A program made the translations under genes and the position numbers. This document shows, in pieces, positions 1 through 9,163 of a stretch of 64,000 nucleotides of DNA (position 1 is its first letter; the number at the start of each line of letters is the position of its first letter). Source of the stretch: an uncultured Draconibacterium sp. GTDB taxonomy: Bacteria > Bacteroidota > Bacteroidia > Bacteroidales > Prolixibacteraceae. The stretch spans positions 1-64,000 of the forward strand of contig NZ_OY781982.1 of NCBI RefSeq assembly GCF_963677565.1, given 5' to 3'. The notes under the pieces were generated by a model. The model made no database searches. It saw only the letters and a list, made by a program, of their open reading frames with translations, and was not told the origin of the DNA.

Positions 1-971
1 GAATCTTCTGCATTTGTCCAGATAGGCCTGGTTTCCGGGACAATTGGAATTCTCCATTCAACAGTTGTATCGTTATCAGGAGTGTATAATTCATAACGTC
101 CTCCCCAACTTCCCCAATTGGGATGTTCGGGAGAATTTAATCCGTTGTTAACCAAATACAGAAAGGACGGCGTATCGCCTTCAACGCCAAAAACCACATT
201 CGGATAAATTGTTCCTAAAGCCCCGTGACCTTGCTGAACATTTTCGGCAAACCAGAAATTAGAAATTACATCGTTGTTTAATCTTGGTATAACACTCATA
301 ATACCACCCCATGAACCATCTTCATAAGGACCTGGACTGACAATATAAAATAGATCAGGGAAATTTTTACGGATCCAGGCCCCCGAATCATCCTGATCGG
401 ATATGGCATAAACGCGCAATTTGCCAATTAACCTTTCTGCTTCCTTCGCACTTTTGGTTTCTTTGATTTTCCATAAAGCCTGAGCTAAAACGGTGGAACC
501 TCCCCACACATTGATCCACAAAGGCCTCTCATCCTGTTCTTCCAGTTTCACAATAATCCAATCGGAACCCTCGGAGTCTTTACCTTCTCCAACTCCTTCC
601 ATTCCATATTGTGGTAATCCTTTTTTTACAACGTTTAGCAAATCAGCGGCATTTGGAAATCCACTTTCATGTTTTGACAAATTTGGCTGTACTTTATTGT
701 ATTCCCTAACTATTTTCCGAATGTAATCGGGGTATATTTCATCCCGTTGCTCATTATTAGTCGTTGCAATTATTCCCTGAATATCAATCTGGTTTGAGTA
801 AAGCAATAGTCTGATAAAAGATTGGGCATCATCCGGCTCTGTATAATCAAAATCCGTCAAAACAATCAAGCGATTTTTTTCTGTATCCTGAGCATATAAT
901 GGAACTGTACTACTAACAAACAGAAGAAGTATCAGTAAATAAACCATGTTTAAGTTCAATTTCCTTTTCAT
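1..971 (-). CDS. DUF1593 / Sde182-type nucleoside-hydrolase-like secreted protein (partial, 3' end outside window)
   Basis: Open frame reading off the left edge; about 323 codons are visible. The N-terminus has a signal peptide (hydrophobic stretch ending VPLYAQ), then LIVLTDFDYTEPDDAQSF, the acidic DUF1593 N-terminal motif that resembles the metal-binding DxxxDD of nucleoside hydrolases. Further on are WINVWGGSTVLAQAL and GDTPSFLYLVNNGLNSPEHP, also family hallmarks and shared with the paralogue at 3122-4531. The family (PF07632, named after the Saccharophagus cellulose-binding protein Sde182) has no settled enzymatic role; its members are common in polysaccharide loci. Start chosen at the first ATG (971); an internal ATG at residue 9 is possible. 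It is last in the visible minus-strand locus, 16 bp after the alpha/beta hydrolase, so probably co-transcribed. The C-terminal domain lies outside the window. Confidence 0.85.
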   Translation of the reverse strand, partial: MKRKLNLNMVYLLILLLFVSSTVPLYAQDTEKNRLIVLTDFDYTEPDDAQSFIRLLLYSNQIDIQGIIATTNNEQRDEIYPDYIRKIVREYNKVQPNLSKHESGFPNAADLLNVVKKGLPQYGMEGVGEGKDSEGSDWIIVKLEEQDERPLWINVWGGSTVLAQALWKIKETKSAKEAERLIGKLRVYAISDQDDSGAWIRKNFPDLFYIVSPGPYEDGSWGGIMSVIPRLNNDVISNFWFAENVQQGHGALGTIYPNVVFGVEGDTPSFLYLVNNGLNSPEHPNWGSWGGRYELYTPDNDTTVEWRIPIVPETRPIWTNAED

Positions 972-987
972 CCTGGTCTTCTATTTA

Positions 988-3111
988 TTAATTAACGACT
1001 ACCCGCACTCTATCCAGGTTCTGAATCCGGGCGAAAGGTGTTTCTGCGTTACCATTTCTTTCCGAGGCCACCCTAAGTACCGGGAAATGTGTTCCACTTT
1101 CTGAAAAGGTATGCTTCGATATTATTTCCACACGCGAGCCGTCGGCTGATATTTTGGCTTTAGATAAATCAACAACATCTTTGTATTCTCCTGAACCATC
1201 AAAATCCCAAGCTGCTTCAACCAGCTTACCCATTCCTTTGGGGATTTCAACAACAGCATTAAAAGTTACCGTTTCACCGGCTGAAATATCGGTACGTTTA
1301 CGACCATTAATGCTTACATTTACTATCGGCTGAATTCCTTTTCTTTTTTCGGCAGTGGCTGGAACTACAACCTGACCATCAACTATTTTATAATTAGTGT
1401 TAGCTGCAGGCTCAATCCCTTTCTCCACCCAGGCACTCAGGTCGCGCAACGATTGTTGCAGTACACCAATGTAACTGACTGCGTGTGTTGCATCATCAAG
1501 CTGTGAAGCTGCATCGCCATGTAACGCATGCTCAGTATATCGCAGTCTGAAATTATCATCTGTTTTATCTCCCAAATTCTCGGTAACACGCTGACGGTAC
1601 CAGTCGCATTGCCATGGATAAGCTTCTCTATCCCACAACGAACCGAGGAGAATCATTTTACCTTCAAACTTTCCGGTTGGTAAAGCTCCTGCTGCACCCA
1701 TGGTAAACATTGGCCCAATTATCATTGGACGTTGTGGATAGATTGGATTTCCGTTCTCATCGCGGAACTGGTTCCAAACGGGGTATTGACTTCCGGGATC
1801 CTGGTGACGGTGATAAGTTTGAACTGCCAGGAAGTTAGAGTTGTCCAGCTGAACTTCATCCCCAGGTTTTATTTTGGATAAAATATCTAATGGAACTGTT
1901 GGAGCTAATCCCACTTTATCATCTACAATTTTTGTAATTTGAATAGAAGCCCCAGCAGCTTCACCTGTCAGAATCATTAAATCACCTCCAAGAAACTGTA
2001 ATTCAGGCATAATATCCTCCAATTGAAAAGCTTCTGGTTTTTCCCCTTTGTCGCCTGTATTTTTCCAGGAATTATCCGCGCTTCCTCTATCCGCATCCGA
2101 CATTGCTTCACTAATCCCAAGCTCAACAGACTCTTCATACGCGATTAATGCTTTTATTTTACTCTTCTTTTGAATACGAAAACCATCAAAGGATTGAGGA
2201 TTGTCGTATCCTAAATAACCGGGTTTATTCCAAAAGTCTTCAGTAAAGTAATTTTGGTCAGCCATAACAACTCCAGGGTAAAGAACAAGGAATCCATGAA
2301 TTCCCATTTCTTTATAACCATACCATGCCTTCGGTGGAAATCCCATTCTTGTTACCTCTTTGAGTGCCGCTTTTTCTTCTTCATTTAATCCTGCATACAT
2401 ATCTCCACTGCCACCGGGTTCAAGGGCATCAACAATTTGCGGGAACTTGTCTTTTAAAATCCGCATGGCGTGCATGCGAACGGTAAATACGTTTGGAATG
2501 GCCACCGGTGAACCCAATACGTAAGGCACACACCCGTCCCAAACACCAGATGTATTTTCAATTCCTCCAACGGTACGGTAAGCACCGCCGCTACCTCCGA
2601 ATGAATAACCATACGGACGCTCACCTCCGAATAACTTTTGAGCCACAACTCTTGAAAACTGAGCCGAAGCGGCATTGGCGCGGTAAGCCCCTATGGTTGG
2701 ATCATTTGCCATAGGGTTAGACATATCGGTTTTACCTCCCCCGTTTGTTTCAATAAAATACGCTCCGCTAGCTACTGAGAAACCAATTTTATCATTTTCT
2801 CCTGTTGCACCCTGAGATATATTTTCGTTATCAGGAAATGGTGTTATATATTGGAAAAATCGGCCTTCGTATTGTTCCTTTGGAGGGAAGTAGAAGGAAA
2901 AACGAGTTTCGGTACCTTCAAAACCACCGTGCACATAACGATGTTTAACAGGTACATCACGCCATTCATCAACATCAACAAAAGGCTGGCTAAACAGGGT
3001 GTCTGCTGTTTCAAACTGAAATTCGGTTTCAACAAGGTTTTTCTGATTGTCTGCACAGTTTGCAAAAAGCAATACTGCAAACAAAAAAATAGTGGTTTTG
3101 ATTATTCTCAT
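988..3111 (-). CDS. Large secreted alpha/beta-hydrolase lipoprotein with C-terminal PKD-like domain
   Basis: 707 residues. Lipoprotein signal (FAVLLFANC, Cys19) places it at an outer or periplasmic membrane face. The serine-hydrolase nucleophile elbow G-Y-S-F-G is at residues 168-172 (Ser170), followed by GGSGGAYRT; a late H-A-L-H-G-D stretch near residue 529 could carry the catalytic His. The C-terminal part (about residues 605-707) is beta-rich, containing WDFDGSGEYKD, and resembles a PKD/Ig-like module. Substrate is unknown; an ester-bearing glycan or polyphenol ester is plausible because the gene lies between two DUF1593 genes in a Sus locus, 10 bp after the upstream gene. The family cannot be named precisely from sequence alone; distant tannase/feruloyl-esterase kinship is possible but not shown. 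Confidence 0.75.
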   Translation of the reverse strand: MRIIKTTIFLFAVLLFANCADNQKNLVETEFQFETADTLFSQPFVDVDEWRDVPVKHRYVHGGFEGTETRFSFYFPPKEQYEGRFFQYITPFPDNENISQGATGENDKIGFSVASGAYFIETNGGGKTDMSNPMANDPTIGAYRANAASAQFSRVVAQKLFGGERPYGYSFGGSGGAYRTVGGIENTSGVWDGCVPYVLGSPVAIPNVFTVRMHAMRILKDKFPQIVDALEPGGSGDMYAGLNEEEKAALKEVTRMGFPPKAWYGYKEMGIHGFLVLYPGVVMADQNYFTEDFWNKPGYLGYDNPQSFDGFRIQKKSKIKALIAYEESVELGISEAMSDADRGSADNSWKNTGDKGEKPEAFQLEDIMPELQFLGGDLMILTGEAAGASIQITKIVDDKVGLAPTVPLDILSKIKPGDEVQLDNSNFLAVQTYHRHQDPGSQYPVWNQFRDENGNPIYPQRPMIIGPMFTMGAAGALPTGKFEGKMILLGSLWDREAYPWQCDWYRQRVTENLGDKTDDNFRLRYTEHALHGDAASQLDDATHAVSYIGVLQQSLRDLSAWVEKGIEPAANTNYKIVDGQVVVPATAEKRKGIQPIVNVSINGRKRTDISAGETVTFNAVVEIPKGMGKLVEAAWDFDGSGEYKDVVDLSKAKISADGSRVEIISKHTFSESGTHFPVLRVASERNGNAETPFARIQNLDRVRVVVN

Positions 3112-3121
3112 AATTTATGTT

Positions 3122-4531
3122 TTATTTTGGTAATACTGTTATAATCATTCGCTTAAAGGCAGTAAGGCGCGGTTTTCCACGGTCGGTTACCTGAAGAATA
3201 ATGTGAATGGTTTCGGGTTTGCATACATCAGGTGCAGTAAATTGAATTTTCTCTTTATCAAAAATATCAAACTGCACTATGCCGTTGTAGGTTCCGGCTT
3301 CGTTGAATTGCTGCCACACAATATCAACCGGCAACCAGCCCGATACACTTTCTGCCAGTTCCTCATCGCTCTGTTCCTCCTCTGTATCGGTAAGAAAGGG
3401 GTAAAAGCGCACCAGTTCCGACAGTTGAATTGAATCACTATCGCTAATTTCAGTTTCGATGGTAACCGTTTCGCCCGAGCGACTCGTTTGATCGCGGCTT
3501 CCAATCATCTTAATTGTTGGATAATGGTTTGCATCCTCGTATTTTTCGGTAATACTCCACGATAACCTCGCCTGGAAATCGCGATTGGCATACTCAACCC
3601 ATCGCCAATAATCGCCTTCACCGGCATCGCGGTAAAGGTTTTCGTACCCTTCTACTTTGTAAAAACGGCCTCCCCAACCTCCGTAAGTGGGATTCTCGTG
3701 ACTTCGCAATCCATTTTGCAGCACGTACAAAAACGATGGCGAATCGCCCTCGCTTACATAGGGCTGCGGGTAAAGCGCACCGAGTGGCCCGTAATTATTC
3801 TGAACCTGTTGAATAAATGGGAAAGTAAAAGTTTGACTTCCATAAGCCCAGGTTTTATAAAAATAATGCGACAAAAGGATGGTTGCTTTGGGATGATACT
3901 TCTCGATGTAACTTCCCGCACCATCCTGGTACCAGATACTGTAAAGAATTACTTTCGAAACCGCTTCATCGTATTGTTCGGGATAATCGGTTTGTAATTT
4001 ATATAACGCCCGCGCTAATGTATTTGAACCGCCCCAGGTTGTAAAATAAACGGGGCGCGAATCATCTTTCAGAAGGACTTCTACAATTCTTTCTGATCCG
4101 GGAGTGTCTGCCCAATTGGCAGGATCGATTTCAGGTTCCATTCCGGGTACTCGTTTGTACGAATCGTTATGCACTACGAGGTGCGTTGTATCTTCATCGC
4201 CAACATAAGCAATACTTCTTAAAAAATCAGCAGTAGGATATTCCGGGTCGTGAACTTTTAAATTGGGATACACCTGCTCGTAAGCATCCAACTGTATTTC
4301 GAGCCATTTGTCTGCACTCCTACCAAAATGCTGGTGTACAGAGTTGGTTTGAATAATGGCCTCAACATCCAGTTCGTTGGTATAAAATAAAAAACGTACC
4401 ATAGAACTGCGGTCGTCTATTTCGCCATCGGTCATAACAATTACACGTGGTTTTTTGGGTTCACTTGCTTTTAATAGGTTTGGAGATAAAAAGATTGCAA
4501 ATAGAAATATTATGTATTTACATCGTTTCAT
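3122..4531 (-). CDS. DUF1593 / Sde182-like secreted protein, nucleoside-hydrolase-like plus C-terminal beta domain
   Basis: 469 residues with a cleavable signal peptide (FLFAIFLSPNLLKAS). Residues 28-320 carry the DUF1593 nucleoside-hydrolase-like domain: VIVMTDGEIDDRSSMVRFL for the putative metal site, TTWGGSNTLARALY, and GDSPSFLYVLQNGLRSHENP. The last ~110 residues form a beta-rich domain matching the expected Sde182 C-terminal domain. Paralogue of the gene truncated at the left edge; the two flank the alpha/beta hydrolase. Family members occur in polysaccharide-degrading loci, but whether they hydrolyse an N-glycosidic or glycosidic bond or only bind glycan is not established. It follows the GH79-like gene by 9 bp, consistent with one operon. 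Confidence 0.85.
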   Translation of the reverse strand: MKRCKYIIFLFAIFLSPNLLKASEPKKPRVIVMTDGEIDDRSSMVRFLFYTNELDVEAIIQTNSVHQHFGRSADKWLEIQLDAYEQVYPNLKVHDPEYPTADFLRSIAYVGDEDTTHLVVHNDSYKRVPGMEPEIDPANWADTPGSERIVEVLLKDDSRPVYFTTWGGSNTLARALYKLQTDYPEQYDEAVSKVILYSIWYQDGAGSYIEKYHPKATILLSHYFYKTWAYGSQTFTFPFIQQVQNNYGPLGALYPQPYVSEGDSPSFLYVLQNGLRSHENPTYGGWGGRFYKVEGYENLYRDAGEGDYWRWVEYANRDFQARLSWSITEKYEDANHYPTIKMIGSRDQTSRSGETVTIETEISDSDSIQLSELVRFYPFLTDTEEEQSDEELAESVSGWLPVDIVWQQFNEAGTYNGIVQFDIFDKEKIQFTAPDVCKPETIHIILQVTDRGKPRLTAFKRMIITVLPK

Positions 4532-4540
4532 ATTTACGTT

Positions 4541-6049
4541 TTATTTATTATGAATAGCCAGAAACATTATACTCCTGGCCGGTATTATAATTTCTCCCGC
4601 TTTTTTATTTTCTCCTTTAACTTCAGGCAAGGTATCGTCGGAGTTTAATTCCATTATTTTACCATTTAACCTTACCGTTTTCGACAAAATATCATCGGCG
4701 GTTAAGAGGTATTGTTGTGCCTGTATTGGTATTTCAACGGTAGTTTCCATTTCAGTTGGATTTACTACCATTACTGCTTTTCCAGCTGAAGTTCCTTTTA
4801 GGTTATGAATAAAAATATCCAATCCATCAATTGAGGATTTGGATTCAAATACTTTGGTGCCCATTAATTTATTCCAGAGTAAAGCTGCCCAGTAATTGGG
4901 TCTGGGATCGTGTGTATCCTGGTCGATCAAGGCATATTCGCTGGCACAAAGCGTATTATGCATAACCACCTGTACATTCTTTTTTGCCAGTCGTCCCAAT
5001 TGCTCCAGGTAACGAAAACAATCTACATAAGTTGCTGCCCAGGGATTTCCTCCACATGATGCTTCGGCAGTTTCTGTTAACCAAATTGGTGCTTTGGGCA
5101 GGTATTTGTTGCGAGCATCTTCATAATATTTCAAACCCAGTTCAGTTCGGCTTAACCAAGCTTCGGTGAGTGCATTTTCGGGTGTGAGATCACCGCGACA
5201 TCTTTTTGAAACACCGCCGTAATAATGGTAAGAAAAAATATCGAATTCAGGTTTGGGACTGGTAGCAAAAACCTCATCGGTTTCCATTGAACGATGCCCG
5301 GGCAACACACCCCCCTCGCCTGTGGAACCAGGTCCCATAAGTTTAATCTCGGGATACAGTGAATCAACAAAACATTTAAAAGCTTCAAAATCCCTTGCGT
5401 AATACGCAGCATCGTAACCTTCGGGTGCCGCCCCGTAGCTTGCATGCGAAGGCTCGTTAAACATTTCGGCTGCTGCAATTTCGCCACCTATAGATTTTGT
5501 GTAGTTGATTAAAGGTTCGATCTGAGCTGGCGTCCATTTCCCTTCGTTATCGCGGATGCCATCGCTAATGGCAAACGATGTTACCAGTTTGGCATCAACT
5601 GCCTCACAGAAATCGATCACACCTTTCCATTCTGCCCTGGTTAATACATTTTCATAGCCAGCAGGAGCAGCGGTCAGTTTGGCATCATCATCATCCTGAA
5701 AGTAAGTAGAATTGGCCCAGGTTCCGCTAACCCGAATATACATTGGGCCAAGTGCCGATGCAAGGTCGCGCAATTTTTTTTCGTAAAGATTTATTGGGGG
5801 AATTGACCTTTTTAACGCTGCAAGCCCTTCCGATTTTACACGTTCATTATCTATTAGATGATAAGGAATCCAAAAATCGCCGCCAACTACCTCACACATT
5901 TCCACATTAACTGATTGGTACCTTTCATCAACCGTTGCAATACATTTCAGGTTGTTAAGTACCAGTTTGCTTTTAGACGTTTTTAAATTTTCACTCGTAA
6001 AACCGGAAAAAGTCAGGAGTAAAAACAGAATGGTAATGGTTTGTTTCAT
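4541..6049 (-). CDS. Heparanase-like (GH79-type, clan GH-A) retaining glycoside hydrolase
   Basis: 502 residues with an N-terminal signal peptide. The (beta/alpha)8 clan-A pattern is visible: AAAEMFNEPS gives the acid/base Glu199 in the Asn-Glu-Pro motif, and PIWLTETAE gives the nucleophile Glu326. Downstream, a segment with the pattern D-P-x-P-x-Y-W-x-x-L-L-x-x-K-L-x-G-T-K-V matches the signature of animal heparanases, supporting GH79 over GH30/39/51. The C-terminal ~90 residues form a beta-sandwich. Expected activity: endo- or exo-cleavage at uronic-acid-containing glycans (beta-glucuronidase/heparanase-like), at the cell surface or in the periplasm. It lies in the Sus operon, so it probably defines a uronate-bearing substrate. 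Exact family and substrate are inferred. Confidence 0.8.
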   Translation of the reverse strand: MKQTITILFLLLTFSGFTSENLKTSKSKLVLNNLKCIATVDERYQSVNVEMCEVVGGDFWIPYHLIDNERVKSEGLAALKRSIPPINLYEKKLRDLASALGPMYIRVSGTWANSTYFQDDDDAKLTAAPAGYENVLTRAEWKGVIDFCEAVDAKLVTSFAISDGIRDNEGKWTPAQIEPLINYTKSIGGEIAAAEMFNEPSHASYGAAPEGYDAAYYARDFEAFKCFVDSLYPEIKLMGPGSTGEGGVLPGHRSMETDEVFATSPKPEFDIFSYHYYGGVSKRCRGDLTPENALTEAWLSRTELGLKYYEDARNKYLPKAPIWLTETAEASCGGNPWAATYVDCFRYLEQLGRLAKKNVQVVMHNTLCASEYALIDQDTHDPRPNYWAALLWNKLMGTKVFESKSSIDGLDIFIHNLKGTSAGKAVMVVNPTEMETTVEIPIQAQQYLLTADDILSKTVRLNGKIMELNSDDTLPEVKGENKKAGEIIIPARSIMFLAIHNK

Positions 6050-6201
6050 ATTATAGGATTTTGACCACGAATTACATGGATCACACTGATTTTATTGGTT
6101 TACGATTTAAAAAAGATTACCATCCATCAACTTTGCATTTGAAAAATGAGAGATGGATGGTAATTCTAACTAAACTAACTAACTAAACTATATGCGTTAA
6201 A

Positions 6202-7464
6202 TCAATTTCTACAATACATTCCAATCGGATCTACTCCACCATCGAGGCGGGCCATAAAACCATCTCCTGCAGCCAATTCCGCAGTCCAGGTAAATACATA
6301 TGCACCATTCAACGGACTTCCAATAATCATTGGCTCGGTACCAATTAACATTATGGTTCCTTCATCGGCTGAACACTCAATAACAACTGATGCGCCAATA
6401 GGTATATTTGCAGTTTGTTCAGCTGCAACAATAAACAATGTAACCGGTGTTCCTCCATAATCTACTGTTGTAATTTCGTAGGTAAGTTCGGTTTTAAATG
6501 AAATGGAATAGATAACTTCGGGATCAAAACCACCATCTATCCGTGCAAGCAAACCTTCTCCGGCAGCCATTGTTGCTGTCCAGGTAAATGAAAATTTACC
6601 GTTAACCGGACTACCTGAAATCTCAGGATCAGTTCCGATTAGCATTATTGTTCCTTCATCGCTTGTACACTGTATAGTTACTGTTGCCCCAACCGGGATA
6701 TTTGCAGCTTCTTCAGCGCTTATTTCTAATAAGTTTACTGCCGTTCCACCATAATCAACGGTCATTGTTTCAAAAAGGTGGCTTTTTTGACTGTACATGG
6801 CTTTCATAGAAACCGGATCGAAACCACCAACCAAACGGGCCATAAAACCATCGCCTGCCGCCATTTCCACCGTCCAAACAAAGTTGAATTTGCCGTTTGA
6901 TGGAATACCTGTTATCATCGGTTCAGTACCAATTAACATGATAGTACCGTCATCGCCTGAACACTGAATTTCGACCATTGCTCCAACTGGTATATTTGCA
7001 GTTTCTTCGGCAGCAACAATGAATAAAGTTACTGCAGTTCCACCATAATCAACGGTAGTAATCTCGTAGCCAATATCAACCACCTTTTTACCACTAATCG
7101 CATTGGGATTTCCCTCCTGGTTAATGGTTACATCAATGGTTGAGTCACCATATGTTAGTAAGGCATGACCAATTCGGTCAGCTGTTGTATCGTTTTCAAA
7201 ATAATTTAAAACAAGTGTCTTGCAAGAATCCTGGTAATGATAACTCAACCAATCTTTATCTTCACTATCAATTGTTGTATAAACAATTACGTTTGAGTTT
7301 AATTCGATACTTACTTCGCCTTCTTTATAGTCGACATCGAATTGGGTTTCGCTTGGATTTATCTCAGGAATAATTAATTCTTCCATATCATCTTCGCAGG
7401 AGCTAAACATAAGCAAGCCTGAAATAAAGACTGCAAAGACTAAAAGAAATTTATATTTGTTCAT
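6202..7464 (-). CDS. BACON-domain surface lipoprotein with three tandem ~98-residue repeats (SusE/F position)
   Basis: 420 residues. Lipobox GLLMFSSC (Cys23) predicts a lipidated, probably surface-exposed protein. Residues ~35-118 look like a BACON domain (beta-rich, with DWLSY and ending TINQEG). Residues 133-219, 231-317 and 329-416 are three highly similar repeats, each opening with TVDYGGT and carrying NIP(V/I)GA, GTIMLIGT and MARL/LARI(x)GG(F/V)DP. The period is exactly 98 residues. It sits immediately after SusD, the slot normally used by glycan-binding SusE/SusF-type lipoproteins, so glycan binding is the likely role. I do not recognise the repeat family. Confidence 0.8.
   Translation of the reverse strand: MNKYKFLLVFAVFISGLLMFSSCEDDMEELIIPEINPSETQFDVDYKEGEVSIELNSNVIVYTTIDSEDKDWLSYHYQDSCKTLVLNYFENDTTADRIGHALLTYGDSTIDVTINQEGNPNAISGKKVVDIGYEITTVDYGGTAVTLFIVAAEETANIPVGAMVEIQCSGDDGTIMLIGTEPMITGIPSNGKFNFVWTVEMAAGDGFMARLVGGFDPVSMKAMYSQKSHLFETMTVDYGGTAVNLLEISAEEAANIPVGATVTIQCTSDEGTIMLIGTDPEISGSPVNGKFSFTWTATMAAGEGLLARIDGGFDPEVIYSISFKTELTYEITTVDYGGTPVTLFIVAAEQTANIPIGASVVIECSADEGTIMLIGTEPMIIGSPLNGAYVFTWTAELAAGDGFMARLDGGVDPIGMYCRN
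6217..7068 (-). repeat. Three tandem in-frame coding repeats (~294 bp period)
   Basis: Within the SusE/F-position lipoprotein, three copies (about 7068-6808, 6774-6514 and 6480-6217 on the minus strand) encode near-identical modules at a constant spacing of 98 codons. Synonymous differences between copies are frequent, so this is not a very recent duplication; conserved amino-acid blocks (VDYGGT, IMLIGT, ARL) suggest selection for three equivalent binding modules. Confidence 0.85.
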
Positions 7465-7491
7465 AATTATAATCTTTAGTTTGAATTAAGT

Positions 7492-9141
7492 TTACCACCC
7501 CGGATTTTGAACCAGGTTTGTATTGTTGTTTAAATCAACCGCCGGTATCGGGAACAACTCGTGTTTGTTGGATTTAAATCCTTCACCAATGGTTGCTGTT
7601 TTGATAGTTCTCCATTGATCCTTGTCCTGAGGAGCAGTGTTATTACCATTTATATAACCATAAAATTCCGGAGTGTATTTACCACAGTCAGCCAAAACAT
7701 TCGGTGCATCCCCCCAACGTACCAGGTCAATAAATCGACTGCTCTCATAAAATAACTCAGCTCTTCTTTCAGCCTTAACACCGTATTCCTCGTTGTTCAT
7801 ATCAAGTGACGGTGCAACAGGGAGTCCGGCTCTGCTTCGTACCATATTCAAAGCTTCCAATCCACTTAAAGCTCCTTCACTTCCCCCCATAGCAACAGCT
7901 TCGGCATAATTTAGCAGCACTTCGGCATAACGCATGTAACAAATATTGTTGTGCAGATAATCAAAACTCCAGCCTTCAGGCCCCATAACGTTCTCCATTC
8001 GTGGAGAAAGTTTAAGCCTGAAATATCCTTCACAGTCTGGTGCTCCTACTGATTTCATCCCTTTCTCTCCATCAGAATATGAAAATAGAGACTCGTCCAA
8101 TACTTCATCATAACTGGCTATTGACGCACGATAACGTGCTGATTTTGTTGCCCCAGAGGTTTCATGCTCATCCATAAATACACCAAAAGCATCGGATGGA
8201 TAAGCAACCTGACCAAAACCTCCTTCATTATATAGGCCATCAGGTATAAACAATGCATTCGGAGCCCAATTATAATTTACTGCATCAAACAAACCAGCCT
8301 GCGATAATTCATATCCTGAAGCATCGGTAATATCATACTCCCATAAATATTCGGGGCTAAAGTCGGATGTATAGCGGTTGAGTTCCGAAAAATCCTCAAC
8401 CAAACCATATAACCCGGTTGCAATAACTTTATTATGGAGTGTTTGAGCTGCATCGGAAAATTTCTCCTGCCACAGGTAAGCTTTACCCAAATAGGCGTAA
8501 ACAGCTTCTTTGCTTAAGCGACTGCCTATTGCACTCTGTCCGTCAATACCATTCTTTGATGGTAGTTTTTCTGCTACCTCCAATAGTTCACTTTCAATAA
8601 ATGCCCACGATTCTTCGGCAGGTGTATTGCCTTCTTCTCCTGTCATAATATGGTCGGCTAAGGGCGGATTACCATAAAGCTGTACCAAATTCATCATCAT
8701 TATTGAACGGATTGCCCTTGCTTCAGCAATAGCCCGAGTTATTACTTCCTCTGAAGCAACATTATTATAGGGGAATTGCTCAATTATCATATTACACCAA
8801 TAAATTATGGTATAGTAATACGACCATGTTAAAGTATAAACGGATGTTTCAGAGGTTCCCAAATATTGAAAATATTCGGCAAACTCTCCACCCATCATTC
8901 CCAAATGGCGTCTTAAACTCAAAGCCGATACAGTTGTACCCAGATTCCCATCAGAGAAAGAGTCGCCATGAATTTTATAGTGAATTGCAGCAATAAAAGA
9001 TAGTACAGTTTCGTCATCTGCATTTTGATAGGTCCGGTCTACTTCCTGCACACCTCGCAGCGGAATATCCAACGCTTCTTCGTTGCAGGAAACAAAACCT
9101 GCTAACAAGAAAATCAGTATTAGTTTTATATAATTCTTCAT
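7492..9141 (-). CDS. susD: SusD/RagB-family nutrient-binding outer-membrane lipoprotein
   Basis: 549 residues. Lipobox AGFVSC (Cys19). The sequence has the SusD layout: N-terminal TPR-like helices (IAEARAIRSIMMMNLVQLYG), a variable central binding region, and the C-terminal signature NICYMRYAEVLLNYAEA followed by LNMVRSRAGLP, ERRAELFYESSRFIDLVRWG and LFPIPAVDLNNN. SusD caps the SusC transporter at the cell surface and binds the glycan. It starts 22 bp downstream of the SusC stop, the canonical order. The ligand is not predictable from sequence; the downstream GH79-like enzyme suggests a uronate-containing glycan. Confidence 0.95.
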   Translation of the reverse strand: MKNYIKLILIFLLAGFVSCNEEALDIPLRGVQEVDRTYQNADDETVLSFIAAIHYKIHGDSFSDGNLGTTVSALSLRRHLGMMGGEFAEYFQYLGTSETSVYTLTWSYYYTIIYWCNMIIEQFPYNNVASEEVITRAIAEARAIRSIMMMNLVQLYGNPPLADHIMTGEEGNTPAEESWAFIESELLEVAEKLPSKNGIDGQSAIGSRLSKEAVYAYLGKAYLWQEKFSDAAQTLHNKVIATGLYGLVEDFSELNRYTSDFSPEYLWEYDITDASGYELSQAGLFDAVNYNWAPNALFIPDGLYNEGGFGQVAYPSDAFGVFMDEHETSGATKSARYRASIASYDEVLDESLFSYSDGEKGMKSVGAPDCEGYFRLKLSPRMENVMGPEGWSFDYLHNNICYMRYAEVLLNYAEAVAMGGSEGALSGLEALNMVRSRAGLPVAPSLDMNNEEYGVKAERRAELFYESSRFIDLVRWGDAPNVLADCGKYTPEFYGYINGNNTAPQDKDQWRTIKTATIGEGFKSNKHELFPIPAVDLNNNTNLVQNPGW

Positions 9142-9163
9142 TATTGTAAAATTTAAGGTTCAA

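Noticed and set aside
6060..6200. Possible dispersed intergenic repeat (cacgaattacatgg...)
   Set aside because: Resembles a common Bacteroidota intergenic sequence but no second copy in the window supports it.
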